Below, piece after piece: positions 9,831-21,317 of a stretch of DNA of 64,000 nt. Below the pieces are notes generated by a model. It ran no database searches and was not told where the DNA came from. It saw only the letters and a program-made list of their open reading frames with translations. Within the stretch, counting starts at the first letter, position 1. Every line of letters begins with the position of its first letter. A program made the position numbers and the translations under genes. Location: contig JAKTTT010000005.1 of the NCBI GenBank assembly GCA_030581615.1, positions 124,001 to 188,000 of the forward strand, given 5' to 3'. Source of the stretch: Alloascoidea africana (Eukaryota; Ascomycota; Alloascoideomycetes; Alloascoideales; Alloascoideaceae).

Positions 9831-10721
9831 TGTGGTTTGCTGGCTTGACAGAGACGAGGACCGACACCAAAGGGCAAGAACAAGAGAAGGAGAAAGAGAA
9901 AGAAACCAGTCCAACAAACGTCCAGCAGAGCAAAAGAGATGAGCACTGGCTCTTGCAGCCCGCTTTTTCGCTAAGCGCCGGCTGTCGTCATGTCACGTGC
10001 AGAGGACGGGCCTCCGGTCTTTTGGGGGTCCAGGGCCCGGGCACGAGCATCAGGTCTCACGGGAGGACATCGGAGAAGGGAAGCCACTGGGAGAAGGAGC
10101 ACGCTGGTTAAACGCGAACAGGGAAGCTGGACCAAAGGGTTCTGGATCGAGAATGTGAGGTCTGTCATATTCCATACTTTCTGGAGGAAGAGGAAAAAGG
10201 CAAAAAGGCTAAGCGCACTTAGGGTCTGGGTGTATGGGTGTGTGTAAATATGCTTGTGTCTCTTCTTCTCTTTTGCGAACAGGCACAAACCATCTTTTTG
10301 AAGGAATGCGGATGACTGTATCTGCCCAATGTCTCACTTTGGATGTCAGTCAAGACCTAGACAGGAAGCAGCTGTGTGATCAGGAACGAGAGACCTTTTT
10401 GAGGTTCTTTCTCGTGCTTTAGAAACCTGTCTGAGATTTGTAGGTCATCATCGTCTACTTGCACGCCCGTTCCGCACATTGCGAACCAGCTCAGTTCCGA
10501 ACTCGTGCTCCTGCTCCATCAAGCGAGTTCCATCTGTGAATGTAACAGACGACGCCAGGTATTCCACCTGAGAGCCATCTGTAGCGACCCGTAGACTCTT
10601 CCTGGGCTCCCGGAGCGGGCGTCCTGGCTGCGGTTACCCTCACCTCCCGCTGCCAGCACCTCCAGGCTGGCACTGGCAACGATCTCCCCAAGCGCCACGC
10701 CATCGACACTCCAACATTAGC
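9831..10721. other. Divergent promoter: serine acyltransferase / SVP26
   Basis: 890 bp without a supported gene; the short frames here are overlapping shadows. It contains one GTCACGTG element (listed separately), a GC-rich block at about 10010-10090, and a 5' leader for SVP26 rich in CTCC/CAGC. Confidence 0.4.
9992..9999 (+). promoter_or_regulatory. GTCACGTG element (Cbf1-type)
   Basis: Exact match to the RTCACRTG Cbf1 consensus, 162 bp before the serine O-acyltransferase ATG. In yeasts Cbf1, with Met4, activates sulfur-assimilation genes through this site, so position and gene function agree. Binding is inferred. Confidence 0.55.
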
Positions 10722-11553
10722 ATGATCTTGACTTTACTCTCATATGTCGGGATAGTTCTCGGCTTCACCTTTTCCACAATGGCCATTGGTATGTGCGAAA
10801 TTGTCCTCTGTAGCGGGTTTTGAACACCTCTTTAGTACCCCAATTCTGTCCCTACGTATCTGATTAAACATTTCTTGTCAACTAACATAGCCAAACCCAC
10901 CAGCCGCTGGCCTTTACTACCTGAGCGAACTGGTAGAAGAGTACACAGAACTGACAAGACGGATTTTGACGCGCTCTATTTATACAATATCTGCAATCTA
11001 TATACTTCTCTTCGCGTTTGACAAATTTCCTTTTAAACTCACAGCTTTCGCTCTCTTCACATACTACATCTACTTTCAGAATCTGAAAAAGTTCCCATTC
11101 ATCGATCTCACTGGAACTGTATTTATTTCGAGTTGTGTCCTTGTCGTTGTGAACCATTATCTGTGGTTCCAATACTTTAACCAAATGACAAAACTGCCCC
11201 CGTTGCACGTTCGAATGCAACGTGAATACCAACCTGTTCAGCCTCCTTCTTTCTCACAGGTTGCGTCGTTTTTTGGCATCTGTGTCTGGTTCGTCCCGTT
11301 TGCACTTTTCGTGTCGCTCTCTGCAGGCGAAAACGTCCTGCCTACAGCAGCAGAGGAGTTTTCGAGAAGACCGGGCGCAAGCAACGATTACCAGAACCTG
11401 AGCGATGCGGATGGAGAAGGCTATTCATCCCGAGTGAAGCGCCGCGGAGCAGGACTGGCCAAGGTGGTAGTTGGACATGGCCGAGATGCTGTGGTTCGGA
11501 TAGCGAGAATGTGTGGGTACGAATTGGATCCGTTCCACGACCGGATAGTGTGA
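10722..11553 (+). CDS. SVP26: ER/Golgi membrane protein Svp26 (Erv26)
   Basis: Two exons, 10722-10788 and 10904-11553 (238 residues). The intron begins GTATGT and ends ACCAG; an ACTAAC branch lies at about 10881. The joined start reads MILTLLSYVGIVLGFTFSTM, then AIAAGLYYLSELVEEYTELT, which matches the Svp26 family closely (YYLSELVEE is the hallmark). Four hydrophobic helices are visible, with FPFKLTAFALFTYYIYFQNL and FISSCVLVVVNHYLWFQYF. The protein is a COPII adaptor that exports certain type II mannosyltransferases from the ER. The C-terminal ~75 residues are polar and cytosolic, and length fits S. cerevisiae (228). The plus-strand neighbour RGD2 starts 266 bp downstream. Confidence 0.95.
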
Positions 11554-11819
11554 GCTGGAGGACTAAAGTTGAGGTACTAAACGCACAGTATAGTATAGGA
11601 ATAGCACTTTTGTATGTGTGTGCTCGCTTTTCGCTTTTTCGTTGTAGCTCAGCTTCCATCCAAAGAGCATATAACCTGCTTCTTTCTTCCTTTTTTTTTT
11701 TTTCCTGTTACAGCCACAACCATAAACTCTGAATATAGTAGCCCCTTTCCCTCTGTTTTTCTCTTTTCCTCTCTCTTTTGTTTCTTTCTATACCACTGCC
11801 TAGAGATCCACAAGCCATA

Positions 11820-14800
11820 ATGGAACAACAAGGGCGACTGCGGCCGCCCGATATTCCTCCAGAAACATCCTTTGCGAAGCTGTTTTGGACGCCTGACTAC
11901 AAATCTGGATTCGATACTCTGTTTACAGCCCTCCTGAACAACTGTATCGCTAACGAACAACTGATAAATCTTATCCAGGCAAGAATTGACATTGAAAGAT
12001 GGTATGGTGATGCTATGGGAGAGCTTGCGATAGATCATGGTCCGACCAAAAAGGGCTTTTTGGCCCGCCGACTGACCTCACCTTCCACGACCGTTTCTTC
12101 ACCATCCTCGAATACCAACTTTCTACTAGAGGAATCCAAATCTACCAATACTATGATCGATGTGGGAAACGGTCTTGGGATAAACAACGTTACTGCCATT
12201 CCATCACTGACACAGTACGAAATGCTGTTGGAAACCATGAACGACGACGCATATGTCCACCTTGATATTACATTACTGATAGGCAAGCATATTCTAAAAC
12301 GTTTCCGTGAGTGGTCTATTCGCCACAGAACTCGCGTTTCAGAATCATGGAATGTTCTTAATGAAAAGTACAATGACTTTTGTGAAGCCCAAGAAGAGAC
12401 GAAAAGGGCAAAAATAGATTACGATACCATTCAGCAAGCTCTTTGTCAAGGACCAAACCAACATCACCAAAGGGAAATAATACCAACAACCTCTTTAGCA
12501 CCCAAAATAGACCATGAACAACCATCTGTATATACACTTGGCTCCCAGTCTTATAGCCATCGCGAACTATGCCAATTTCTTTCAAAACTATTATTAACGA
12601 TTCCTCAACATTCGAAAAACTACCCTTTTTACAAAGTTGAACATCTTACATCAGGTATAGAGTTTTATAACTGGGCCCGCGAAAACTTGACCCATGCAAA
12701 CTCTATAGCAACTGCAGAAAGATTAGGGTCGGATCTAATTGCCTTGGGAGTGGTGAAAAGACTGTTGATTGGACCAGATCTCACCCTTTCAAGAGATTTG
12801 GTCGTGAAAAGAGGTCGATTTATTGCTGACAAGAACTCTGAATACCAATGGCTTGAAAAAGCATTTGTTCTTGCTGCACAAGCCAATTCCCACACTTGTT
12901 CAGATTATACAACCTCTAACGATGAAGACGGCGAGGAAAATGACATGGAAAGCCCTTCTTCAAACATTTCCTACGCAAATTCAGAATTCACCGCTGTCTC
13001 CGAATCCTCCGACACTTCTTCGCTTTCTCGCTCCACGAATACAGTTAAAGAATACTCGTTCCAAATGCTCACAGACAGGCTTCGTAATATGGGTTCGAAA
13101 AAAATCGATAGACCAGAGCTTTTGGTAGAATCACTAGAAGAAAAATTCAAGGCGTCGATTTTGAAACTGGAGCTTATGAAGCAGTACCTTGAAAATGAAA
13201 TTGAGGATCGGTACAAATTAATGGAAACAGCAGAAATGGAAAGGATACAGGTGGTCCGTGATACAATGACGGCATTTACAAACATACTGAAAAGGCAATA
13301 TACAGAAATTTCAGAACCGAAAGAAATTTGGCCTCTTGGATCCGATATTGAATTAGGAAAATTGACGCAAAGGACACAAACTGGTTTTTACAATCCAACT
13401 TTGACACAATACCATAGTTATCACGGTCCAAGAACTCCAATTTTGAATGATCAAAACTCATGTGCAAAGTTTCGAACCGGTGATTTGGATGAAGAGGTTG
13501 TTGAACCAGAAACGAAAAACATGGAGATGAGTTTATTCGGTGTTGACGTTTCAGTGATCACGAAATCTATGGTTAATCCAATACCGGCATTCATTAGTGA
13601 AACGTTAAAGTACTTGGAAGTAAGAGAAAAGAAACCAAGTCAAGGTCAGAATAAACAACAGCAACAGCAGGTGGAAAAGGATAGAGTCGCCTTGATCAAT
13701 GCCTGGTTGTATCCTATTGAGGCGAATTTGATGACTATTCATTTACTAAGAAATAAAATTGAAGACCAAATGGTATCAGGATCAGGTCAAGATTTTTCAC
13801 GTTTCGATTGTTCAATTTATGACAATTATTCAAACTTTATCATTGTGGGTGTGTTAAAGTTGTATTTGTTGGAACAACCGGATTCAATTGTGCCTTTTAG
13901 TCTCTATGATAAGATTCGAATGATATATTCTGATTCTGGAGATGAAAGTGAAAATGAAAATGAAAATGAACTCAAAGAGTTGAATGAGGATGATTACGAA
14001 AAACGGAAACAACAATTGGTTCAAGCTCTTCAACAACTCTCAAATGCAAGTATTGCAACTCTATATTGTCTATTACAACATTTAGAAAGGGTTATTGCGC
14101 CTTATTCGAAAACAAACACCAAAATCATCCATCAATTGGGATATGGATCCGATCTAGGTCATGTTTTACTTCGACATTATGATCCTCAACGATTAAACAC
14201 AACTTTGGAAAAAGAATTGTTTTTGGCGCCTCTTGTTGTGGACTTGTTAACCTATGGAAGAGAACTTTTACAACCATTGGCTCAACAGAATATTCAAAGA
14301 CGTAAGAATAAAATGAGTGGACAAAGTCAAGTTGATGGACTTGTTGAGAAACGACTTCGAAGTTCAACACTTGAAAGAAATAAGCCTCTGGAAATGATCA
14401 CAGAGTTGGGAGCCGAATCCCAGAGACAAGAAGAGGATTCTAGCACAACTGGTAAAACACAAGAACAAGATATTTTGGCCTCTTTCCCTTCTGTTAGACA
14501 ATCTCAACCGTCTACTCCAGTGATGCCATCGCAGATTACTTCAGGCAACAATTCCAGAGCGGCAACACCTCTCAGCAGGCCTCCCTCGTTAGAACCACAA
14601 CTGAAGCAACTATCATTGTCCCCATCTCGTCTTTCCTCCTCAAGCCCAGGTTACTCGCCATATACCGGGTCTGTCAATTATCAATCTCCTAGAGCGCCCA
14701 GTACGCGCTTTGCAATGGAGCATCAAGCAGCAATCACACGGGGACGGGGGCGAAGAACAACAATTTCAAATGGAGCAGTTCAAGCAGGAACTTCAAGAAC

Positions 14801-15029
14801 TAGTACAACTCGCAAGGCGAGACCGTCTTCTGTAACCCCCAAATCAAGCCCATCTGTAATTGCAGATATGTTGGGACTCGGATCCAGTGTTCGAAGACCT
14901 CCTCTTCATGATGTTTCCATGAGCGCAAGTTCTTCAACTTCCTCTGTTTCAACCAGTGCCAGCTCACGACAACGAACAATGGTTTCTTATACTGGTAATA
15001 GCCGTAGCATCCACGGAGAACAAACATGA
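11820..15029 (+). CDS. RGD2: F-BAR / DEP / RhoGAP protein, Rgd2-like
   Basis: 1069 residues from the ATG at 11820; 14 upstream in-frame codons exist but are not family-like. Order: FCH/F-BAR start (SFAKLFWTPDYKSGFDTLF, ~15-70), a DEP domain (~250-370, SRDLVVKRGRFIADKNSEYQW), the second F-BAR coiled part (~410-510), a RhoGAP domain (~570-800, FGVDVSVITKSMVNPIPAFI), and a long Ser/Pro/Thr-rich tail with basic patches. F-BAR split by DEP and followed by RhoGAP is the Rgd2 layout, a GAP for Cdc42 and Rho5 in S. cerevisiae. Odd point: the usual arginine-finger motif (G-I-F-R-x-S) is absent; NAWLYPIEANLMTIHLLRNK occupies its place. GAP activity is therefore uncertain. Confidence 0.88.
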   Translation: MEQQGRLRPPDIPPETSFAKLFWTPDYKSGFDTLFTALLNNCIANEQLINLIQARIDIERWYGDAMGELAIDHGPTKKGFLARRLTSPSTTVSSPSSNTNFLLEESKSTNTMIDVGNGLGINNVTAIPSLTQYEMLLETMNDDAYVHLDITLLIGKHILKRFREWSIRHRTRVSESWNVLNEKYNDFCEAQEETKRAKIDYDTIQQALCQGPNQHHQREIIPTTSLAPKIDHEQPSVYTLGSQSYSHRELCQFLSKLLLTIPQHSKNYPFYKVEHLTSGIEFYNWARENLTHANSIATAERLGSDLIALGVVKRLLIGPDLTLSRDLVVKRGRFIADKNSEYQWLEKAFVLAAQANSHTCSDYTTSNDEDGEENDMESPSSNISYANSEFTAVSESSDTSSLSRSTNTVKEYSFQMLTDRLRNMGSKKIDRPELLVESLEEKFKASILKLELMKQYLENEIEDRYKLMETAEMERIQVVRDTMTAFTNILKRQYTEISEPKEIWPLGSDIELGKLTQRTQTGFYNPTLTQYHSYHGPRTPILNDQNSCAKFRTGDLDEEVVEPETKNMEMSLFGVDVSVITKSMVNPIPAFISETLKYLEVREKKPSQGQNKQQQQQVEKDRVALINAWLYPIEANLMTIHLLRNKIEDQMVSGSGQDFSRFDCSIYDNYSNFIIVGVLKLYLLEQPDSIVPFSLYDKIRMIYSDSGDESENENENELKELNEDDYEKRKQQLVQALQQLSNASIATLYCLLQHLERVIAPYSKTNTKIIHQLGYGSDLGHVLLRHYDPQRLNTTLEKELFLAPLVVDLLTYGRELLQPLAQQNIQRRKNKMSGQSQVDGLVEKRLRSSTLERNKPLEMITELGAESQRQEEDSSTTGKTQEQDILASFPSVRQSQPSTPVMPSQITSGNNSRAATPLSRPPSLEPQLKQLSLSPSRLSSSSPGYSPYTGSVNYQSPRAPSTRFAMEHQAAITRGRGRRTTISNGAVQAGTSRTSTTRKARPSSVTPKSSPSVIADMLGLGSSVRRPPLHDVSMSASSSTSSVSTSASSRQRTMVSYTGNSRSIHGEQT

Positions 15030-15548
15030 GCATTCAGTTATTACTGTGTAATTTTTTTTTTTTAATTGGTTGGTTTCATTTTCGAGAATCGGTTTTGAAT
15101 TTTGTTTGGTTTGTGCAATGAGTGTTGAATGAATTTAAAAATTTTCGATTTCCTTTTTTTTTTTATTTTTGTACTTTTTGGCTTCCTGTTTTCTAGACTT
15201 TATAGGGCTTGCTTCATTCATACTGATAAGGGAAAAGGCCAAACCAAGAAACGACCCCAAAACTAATCGTTTAGTTACATGTATATGTTTGCATTAAATA
15301 AATCTTATGCATTTTCAAACACCAAGTGAGAAGTTAAAAAATTTGTGTGATTTATGATACTAATCGTTTTACAAAACTAAACCAGGACGACTTTAGAATC
15401 TCCCTGTTATAAGTTCACGACAAAAAAACAACAACAATAGAACGCTACAAAAATCAAAAACTGCGAAAACAATTAAATTAAATCAAAATCAAAAGAGAAC
15501 TAAAAAACCAGAACTTTTGAATATGATTTTAGAAATGAAAACGAAAAA
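15030..15548. other. Convergent 3' region (RGD2 / EDE1)
   Basis: 519 bp, very AT-rich, with several T and A runs typical of terminator/polyadenylation regions from both sides. No gene seen. Confidence 0.5.
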
Positions 15549-18500
15549 TCAAGAATTATCCAACAAATAGTTTGTGGCCGCTTCTAAATCCCAATTTTCT
15601 GCATCCAGTGCCAAAAGTGATGCTTTTCGAGGAAATCCCATTCCAACCAGTAAATGCAAAGGAGTCGATGATCGTGGTACAACTGTTCCTTCAGTGTTGT
15701 TTTCATTTTGATCTTTAGTATTATTACTGGTACTGCTACTTCCATGACTTTTACTACGGTTGTGCGATTTGTCGCTATTTTCCATATCCCGTTTCTTTCT
15801 AGATTTGGATTTTTTAGCCATGTAAGGTGAACTGATTGAACTGGATTTTGACCTTCTCAAAGTATGATCTTGACGGAGCTTTAAGGTGGGCTTGTGTGGT
15901 GGCGATGATGGTGCTTTTGTACTAGGTGTTGGCTTGGACAGCGACTCGCCTAAACCTTTTTGTAAACTTGCATTAGAACCCTCATGTTTCAATTTTATCA
16001 ATGGCCTTTTAGATTCTAATGGTTTTGAAATCTGTGATGATGGAGGAGGCGGAGGAGGAGGGGGAGGCGGTGGTGGAGGAGGAGCCGAAACAGAAGAACG
16101 ATTAGATGGAATTGCCACAAGATTTTCGTTTAACAACGGACCATTGTTCTTACTAGAGCCACCATTAGCACTCAGAAATGAAGGTATTGGTGGAGGAGGA
16201 GGTGGAGCACCAGAAGATGATAGAACTGGAGGTGGAGGAGGCGGAGGCGGAGGTGGTGGAGCTGCTCTTTTGTCGTTTCCAAATCCTCTTGATATATCTT
16301 CCCAATCGTCATCACCAGAATCATTCTCCCGTTTCGGGTTTTGCTGTTGTTGAGGAGAAGGCTTTGACTTGCCAAGATTCATTCCAACAAGAGAAGATCC
16401 CAATTCTTCAAGCAATGATTTAACACGCTTTGGTTTAAAGCTTTTAAAAGACTGGGGCTTGACATCGGTAGAAGGCTTTCTCGGCTTAGACTTTAATTGT
16501 TGATTATTCTGAGGTTCTTCCGATTCAGATATGCCCTTAAGGTGTATCCGTGTATCTGATTGAGATTGATAGAGTGAATCCTCATCACTTGTCATTGCAC
16601 TGGTTGTACTACTCTGTTCATCAGGTGTGTCCACTTCCTGGATTGGTGAAAATCCTGGTTGTTCTTTGTTTGTTTCCTTGTTTTCAGCACTGGAATTTGG
16701 TTGCCCGTTTGTTCCTGGCTCTTCACCAAACAGTTTCGCAATGTTTGCAAACTTGGATTGACTCAGATTTAATTTCCCAACTTGCCTTGATCCACCAGAC
16801 GTTTCTGCAATGCTTGTATGTTGCGGTCTCAAGGGATCCTGTGCCCTTGAATTTAACCTAGGGGTTGGCATAGTGTGCTGTGGTCTCAATGCTTGTTGAG
16901 AACCAGAACCAGAACCAGTTTCCGTTGATGATCCAAGACTAAAGTGACTTACGAGCATCTTTTGTATATCCATGAACGACTTTTTAGGAGCTGAATCAGT
17001 GTCAACTGTTGAATTTGCTTTTAATGTTGCCTCAGCAGCAATAGATATGGATTTTCTCTGACCCTCACTAATTTCTTCCATAGAAGCACGGTTCTCTTTC
17101 TTCTCGGTGCTGGAATCAGATGCTGGGTCAGACTCAGATTCATCCACAGGAATCGTGCAAAAACTACTCTCTGCAAAGTTTCCCAATCCACCAGGATTCA
17201 TTATCGAAGTAGCACCAAAAGGAGTTCTGTTTACAATTGGTTGGTGCTGTTGGTGCTGCTGCTGCTGCTGCTGCTGTGGTTGTTGGAAACTAGCTCCAAA
17301 AACGCTGTTGTTGGTAACAGCAGTTGCAGTTTTGAATATTGAGGATCCAGACGATCTTCTAGATATGAACGATCCTGTAGAAGCCCTGGGTGCAGCTCTA
17401 GGACTAACATTTGGACTTTGATATCCACCACTATTACTTCTTCCAGAAACTGGAAACGAATAGTAAGCTCTTGATGCATCATCACCATTGGTTTCGGGGG
17501 TACGCTGAGGAGTACTGGTACTAAAATCCATTATCCTTGATTCAATCAGATTCTGGCTGAGATAACTTTTCACCCTGTTGTTTTCTTCTTGAGTTTTTTC
17601 CAACCGTTTTTGATTAATTTCGAGCAATGCCTGTTCTTGTTCAAGGACCTCTTTCTTGTTTCTCAAATCCATTTTCAACTCTTCAGTTTCTGCATCAACC
17701 TGTTCAATATCCTCCTGTATAGTTTTGTTTTGCAAATCTGTGGCTGCAATTTCATCAGATAAAGATTGAATTGCCCTTCTAAGAGCATCGTTCTGGTCGT
17801 GTCTGGATTCCAATTCAAAGCTTGCATCCTCAGACTCCTCTTTCACAGAAATAAGTGCGGCAGTAAGTGCAGACTCCTCGTCTTGTAAAGCGACAGACTC
17901 GGCCCTACAGGACGCAATCATATCTTCAACTTGCTTTAGCTGTGCTGTTTCCTGTTCATATCTCAAACGTAGTTCATCCAATTTTTCTTTTACCTCTTTT
18001 TTAACGTTTTCTAGATGTGCTAGTTCAGTTTGTGCACGACTTAACGTGTCACTGAGATTCGAAGTTTGGGATACATGAGTACTAATCTCAGTTGAAAACT
18101 TTGCAATATCTGATTTTACATCTGCAAGTTTGGTTTCGATTTCTTCATCCGTTTTTTCTTCTGGTATAATGTCGCTGTTGTCACTGTTTGCTCTGCTGTG
18201 GTTGCTATCGCTACTGTCGCTACTCATGTTTCGCAAACTTGCATACATGTCGCCTACTTTATTTTCAGCTCTGATTTTATTCTTTCCATCCGTATCTTCA
18301 TCTTCCGAATCATCATCATCTAGATCAAAAATGGGGAATTCATGTGCAGACACCAATCTTTCAAGATCCAATTCAGAGTCTGCTTCGGAGTCGATATAGG
18401 ATTCCGATTCGGATTCAGAATCAGAATCTAAATCTAAATCTGACCTTGCGCCTTGATCAGAGTCAGATCGAGATTCAGAAGGAGAGCGTGAATGATATTC

Positions 18501-21178
18501 CGATTCTATAGAGTTTGATCGAGATCGAGATTCGGAAATCGGGGCCAATTCTGCATCCAATTCCGAAGTTGAGATACAACCAGTAGTATACAACGACTCA
18601 TTCTTTCCTTCAGGTTCTTCTTCGAAATCAGAACCCGAATCTATTGGTGAGTTATCCAAGGCAATGTTTTCGGGTTGGATCTCTTCTTCAGATAATGCCT
18701 CCATTTCAGGAGTTTGAGGAGCAGGTGAGCTGGTTCCTTGTTGTTGCTTGTTGTCCTCTTGTTCTGGTTCACCTATAGCATCTTTGCATTTTGTTTCTGA
18801 ATCTGCCAATCCTAATTCCATGTCCTCTTCATCATCATCATCTAAATCTATGTCTGAGCCCGTTCTCGTCTCACTCAAACTGGAAACAGAGCTGGTGGAT
18901 ATAGAAGCAGATAAATCTCTGGAGATTTCGCCATCTTTAGACGGATCGTCATCTCTTCTCAATCGCTTTGGATCATCTGGATCGGGTTCTTTAAAAGTGA
19001 CTCCCTTTTCAACTACAAGCCCTGCAAAAAGATCGTTTGGAGTATCAAACAAAGCCCTCCGTGGTTGTGATTGTGGTTGTTGTTGTTGTGGTGGCTGTGG
19101 TGGCGGCGGCTGTTGTTGTTGCTGGAAAAAACTAAGTCTCCGTGTAAATGCAGGCGAAACAAAAGGATCATAGGATACTCGTGAATCAGTTCCTGTTGCT
19201 ACAGCTCTTAAAGGAGCAGACGGGGCAAGTGGTTGAGAAGGAATGAACATGTTCTGACCTTGAAACATTGCATGTTGTTGCTGTTGTTCCATTTGTTGGG
19301 GGTAAAAAGGCGTATAGTATCCATTTCTTGCTCCAGTTCCAGAATAAGTATGTTGATAATCTAAAGGTGATATCGCGTTTGAATTTGGGAAACCTGGGAA
19401 CGAGGTTCCAAAATTGTTCATGGATCTTGCTGGGCCTGTAAAAGACTGTCTGAGAGGTTCTGGTTTAGCAGGAGGAGACATGATCTGGGAAAGGTACTTG
19501 CCAAATGGAGAATTTGGTTGGAAACCTTTCATGTTGGATCCACCTGTGTTGAAAGTATGAAGGATTTTGTGACTCTCTTCAATGTTTTCCTCATCTTCCT
19601 TTTCTTGCTCATGTTTTGTTTCTTCATCTTTTTTGTCGTCTTTTTTTTGCTTTTCTTCATCTTTCTTTTTTGGCAACTCTACCTTTTCTTTCTGTTTCGC
19701 ATCTTTGCTTGAATCCTTTTCCTCCCCAGTTTCCTTTTCTTGTCCCTTTCCATCTTTCGTTTCTTTCGAATTTTCACCACTATCTTCTTCTGTTTTTGAT
19801 GGTGGCGGTTTATCAAAAATGTTATCTAGGTCCAATTCATCAACATCGGGGCCTGATCCGGAAGTGGGCTTAACAGGAATGATTTTTGTGGTTGTCAAAG
19901 CACCAGACGCCAAAGATTTTTGAACAGAGGAAACGCTAGGATGGATGAAGGACGAAGTTCTCTCGTTTAATTCAGAAGAATCCAAAGAAGCATTCCCATA
20001 AGGACTCATAAAAGGATCTTTAGCTCTAGAAGAAATGCCAAACTCTTTCACCAATTCCTGTCCTTCTTCATCATCATCACTGCTTTCGTATCCCAGTTCT
20101 TCAGGGACTTGATTTGGCAATTCCTCCCCTTTCAATCTCATTTGCACCAACCACATTGCAATGTAAAACTCTGATTTCCCAAAAACGCCCGTGTTCTGCA
20201 CATCTGATAGATCCCAAATCAGTGCCAAATCGTCCTGTTCCAGATTGGACTGCGTAAGAAGAGAGGCAATGACATCGGGAGGAAGTTGGCCCTGGCCCGC
20301 CGTGTCCAGATCTTTAAAGATCTGATCGTACTTGAGCCTAGTCTCCAAAGGTAAAAGTTTATTTCTTTTTTTGCGTTGGATTTGCTTTTTAACGTTTTCG
20401 CGCCTAAGGTACTGATAATGGGTATTTATTGTCTCCACAGTGCTGTTGTAGAAATCTAGGGGTAATGAAGACGGCAATGAATAAGAGGATGGGAAAGGGG
20501 TGGTACTAAGGCATTGGACTATGTGCATTGCCAGTACAAAACTGATACAGTTCACTTCACCACCAGATGTTTTGGACTTGTTTGAAGATGGGATATCTGC
20601 GAGTTTGAAGATCTGTTCCAAAGTGGCCCGCGGGATGTTTCTTGCTCTTTGCAAAATCGCCCTCACGGTGTCGGCTGGCAAGAAAAGCCCGGTAGGAGCC
20701 AGCTTGAGGAATATTTTGATGTAGCTGAGAGCAATCAGATCGCTCAAAGGCGGGAAGCCAAAGGGTTTGGGCGCAAACCTGGGCAGAGGACCAGGCGAGT
20801 CTGCCAGGTCCGGGCTGGGAGAGTAACCATTCTGAGCGTATCCTATCAAGCGCATCGCGATGCAGAAGCCAGCAAAGTCGATGAAGCCCATGGAGTCGCG
20901 GTCTGCGATCTGCCAGATCTGGGCGAGGATGGCCGGCGGGAGATTTGAGCGCTGGAAGAGGGAGCGGGCGACATCTCCTGTGATTATTCCAGCGTGGTGC
21001 TGATCCTGAGCTAGGAAAAGGGATTGAAATAGGGTCTGCTCTTCTTGGGTCAGGGATGAGTAGGACGGGCCTGTCCAGTCTCAGGGTTTGGTTAGCGTAT
21101 GCTTTTGGCTCTGGAGGTGAGGACCAACAAGCACTTACCTGAGAAGGGCGTAGCGGGAAGCACGCTGGGGTAGTTCAT
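15549..21178 (-). CDS. EDE1: Endocytic scaffold Ede1 (EH domains, coiled coil, UBA)
   Basis: Two exons: 21139-21178 (ATG at 21178) and 15549-21070; 1853 residues. The 68-nt intron has a GTAAGT donor, a GCTAACC branch and a GACAG acceptor; exon 1 supplies MNYPSVLPATPFSG and restores a full first EH domain. Order: EH1 (~15-105, with DRDSMGFIDFAGF), EH2 (~122-205), EH3 (~250-340), DPF motifs (KDPFMSP, SYDPFVSP), acidic/serine-rich linkers, a long coiled coil (~990-1235), two polyproline runs (11 and 14 Pro) and a C-terminal UBA (LLVGMGFPRKASLLALDAEN). Ede1 starts clathrin-coated pit assembly and binds ubiquitinated cargo. The polyproline runs are unusual: S. cerevisiae keeps such runs in Pan1. 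Many SxxE/SD clusters suggest heavy phosphorylation. Confidence 0.95.
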
Positions 21179-21317
21179 GGGCTCCTACACAGAAACGAGG
21201 CACACGGGAGGATTTGGCGGTGGATTTGGCGGTGGATTTGGAGAGGATTGGCGAGTTTGTGGACATTAACATTATAATATGGCGGGACTATATATTACGG
21301 ATGTGTATTATGTCCAG

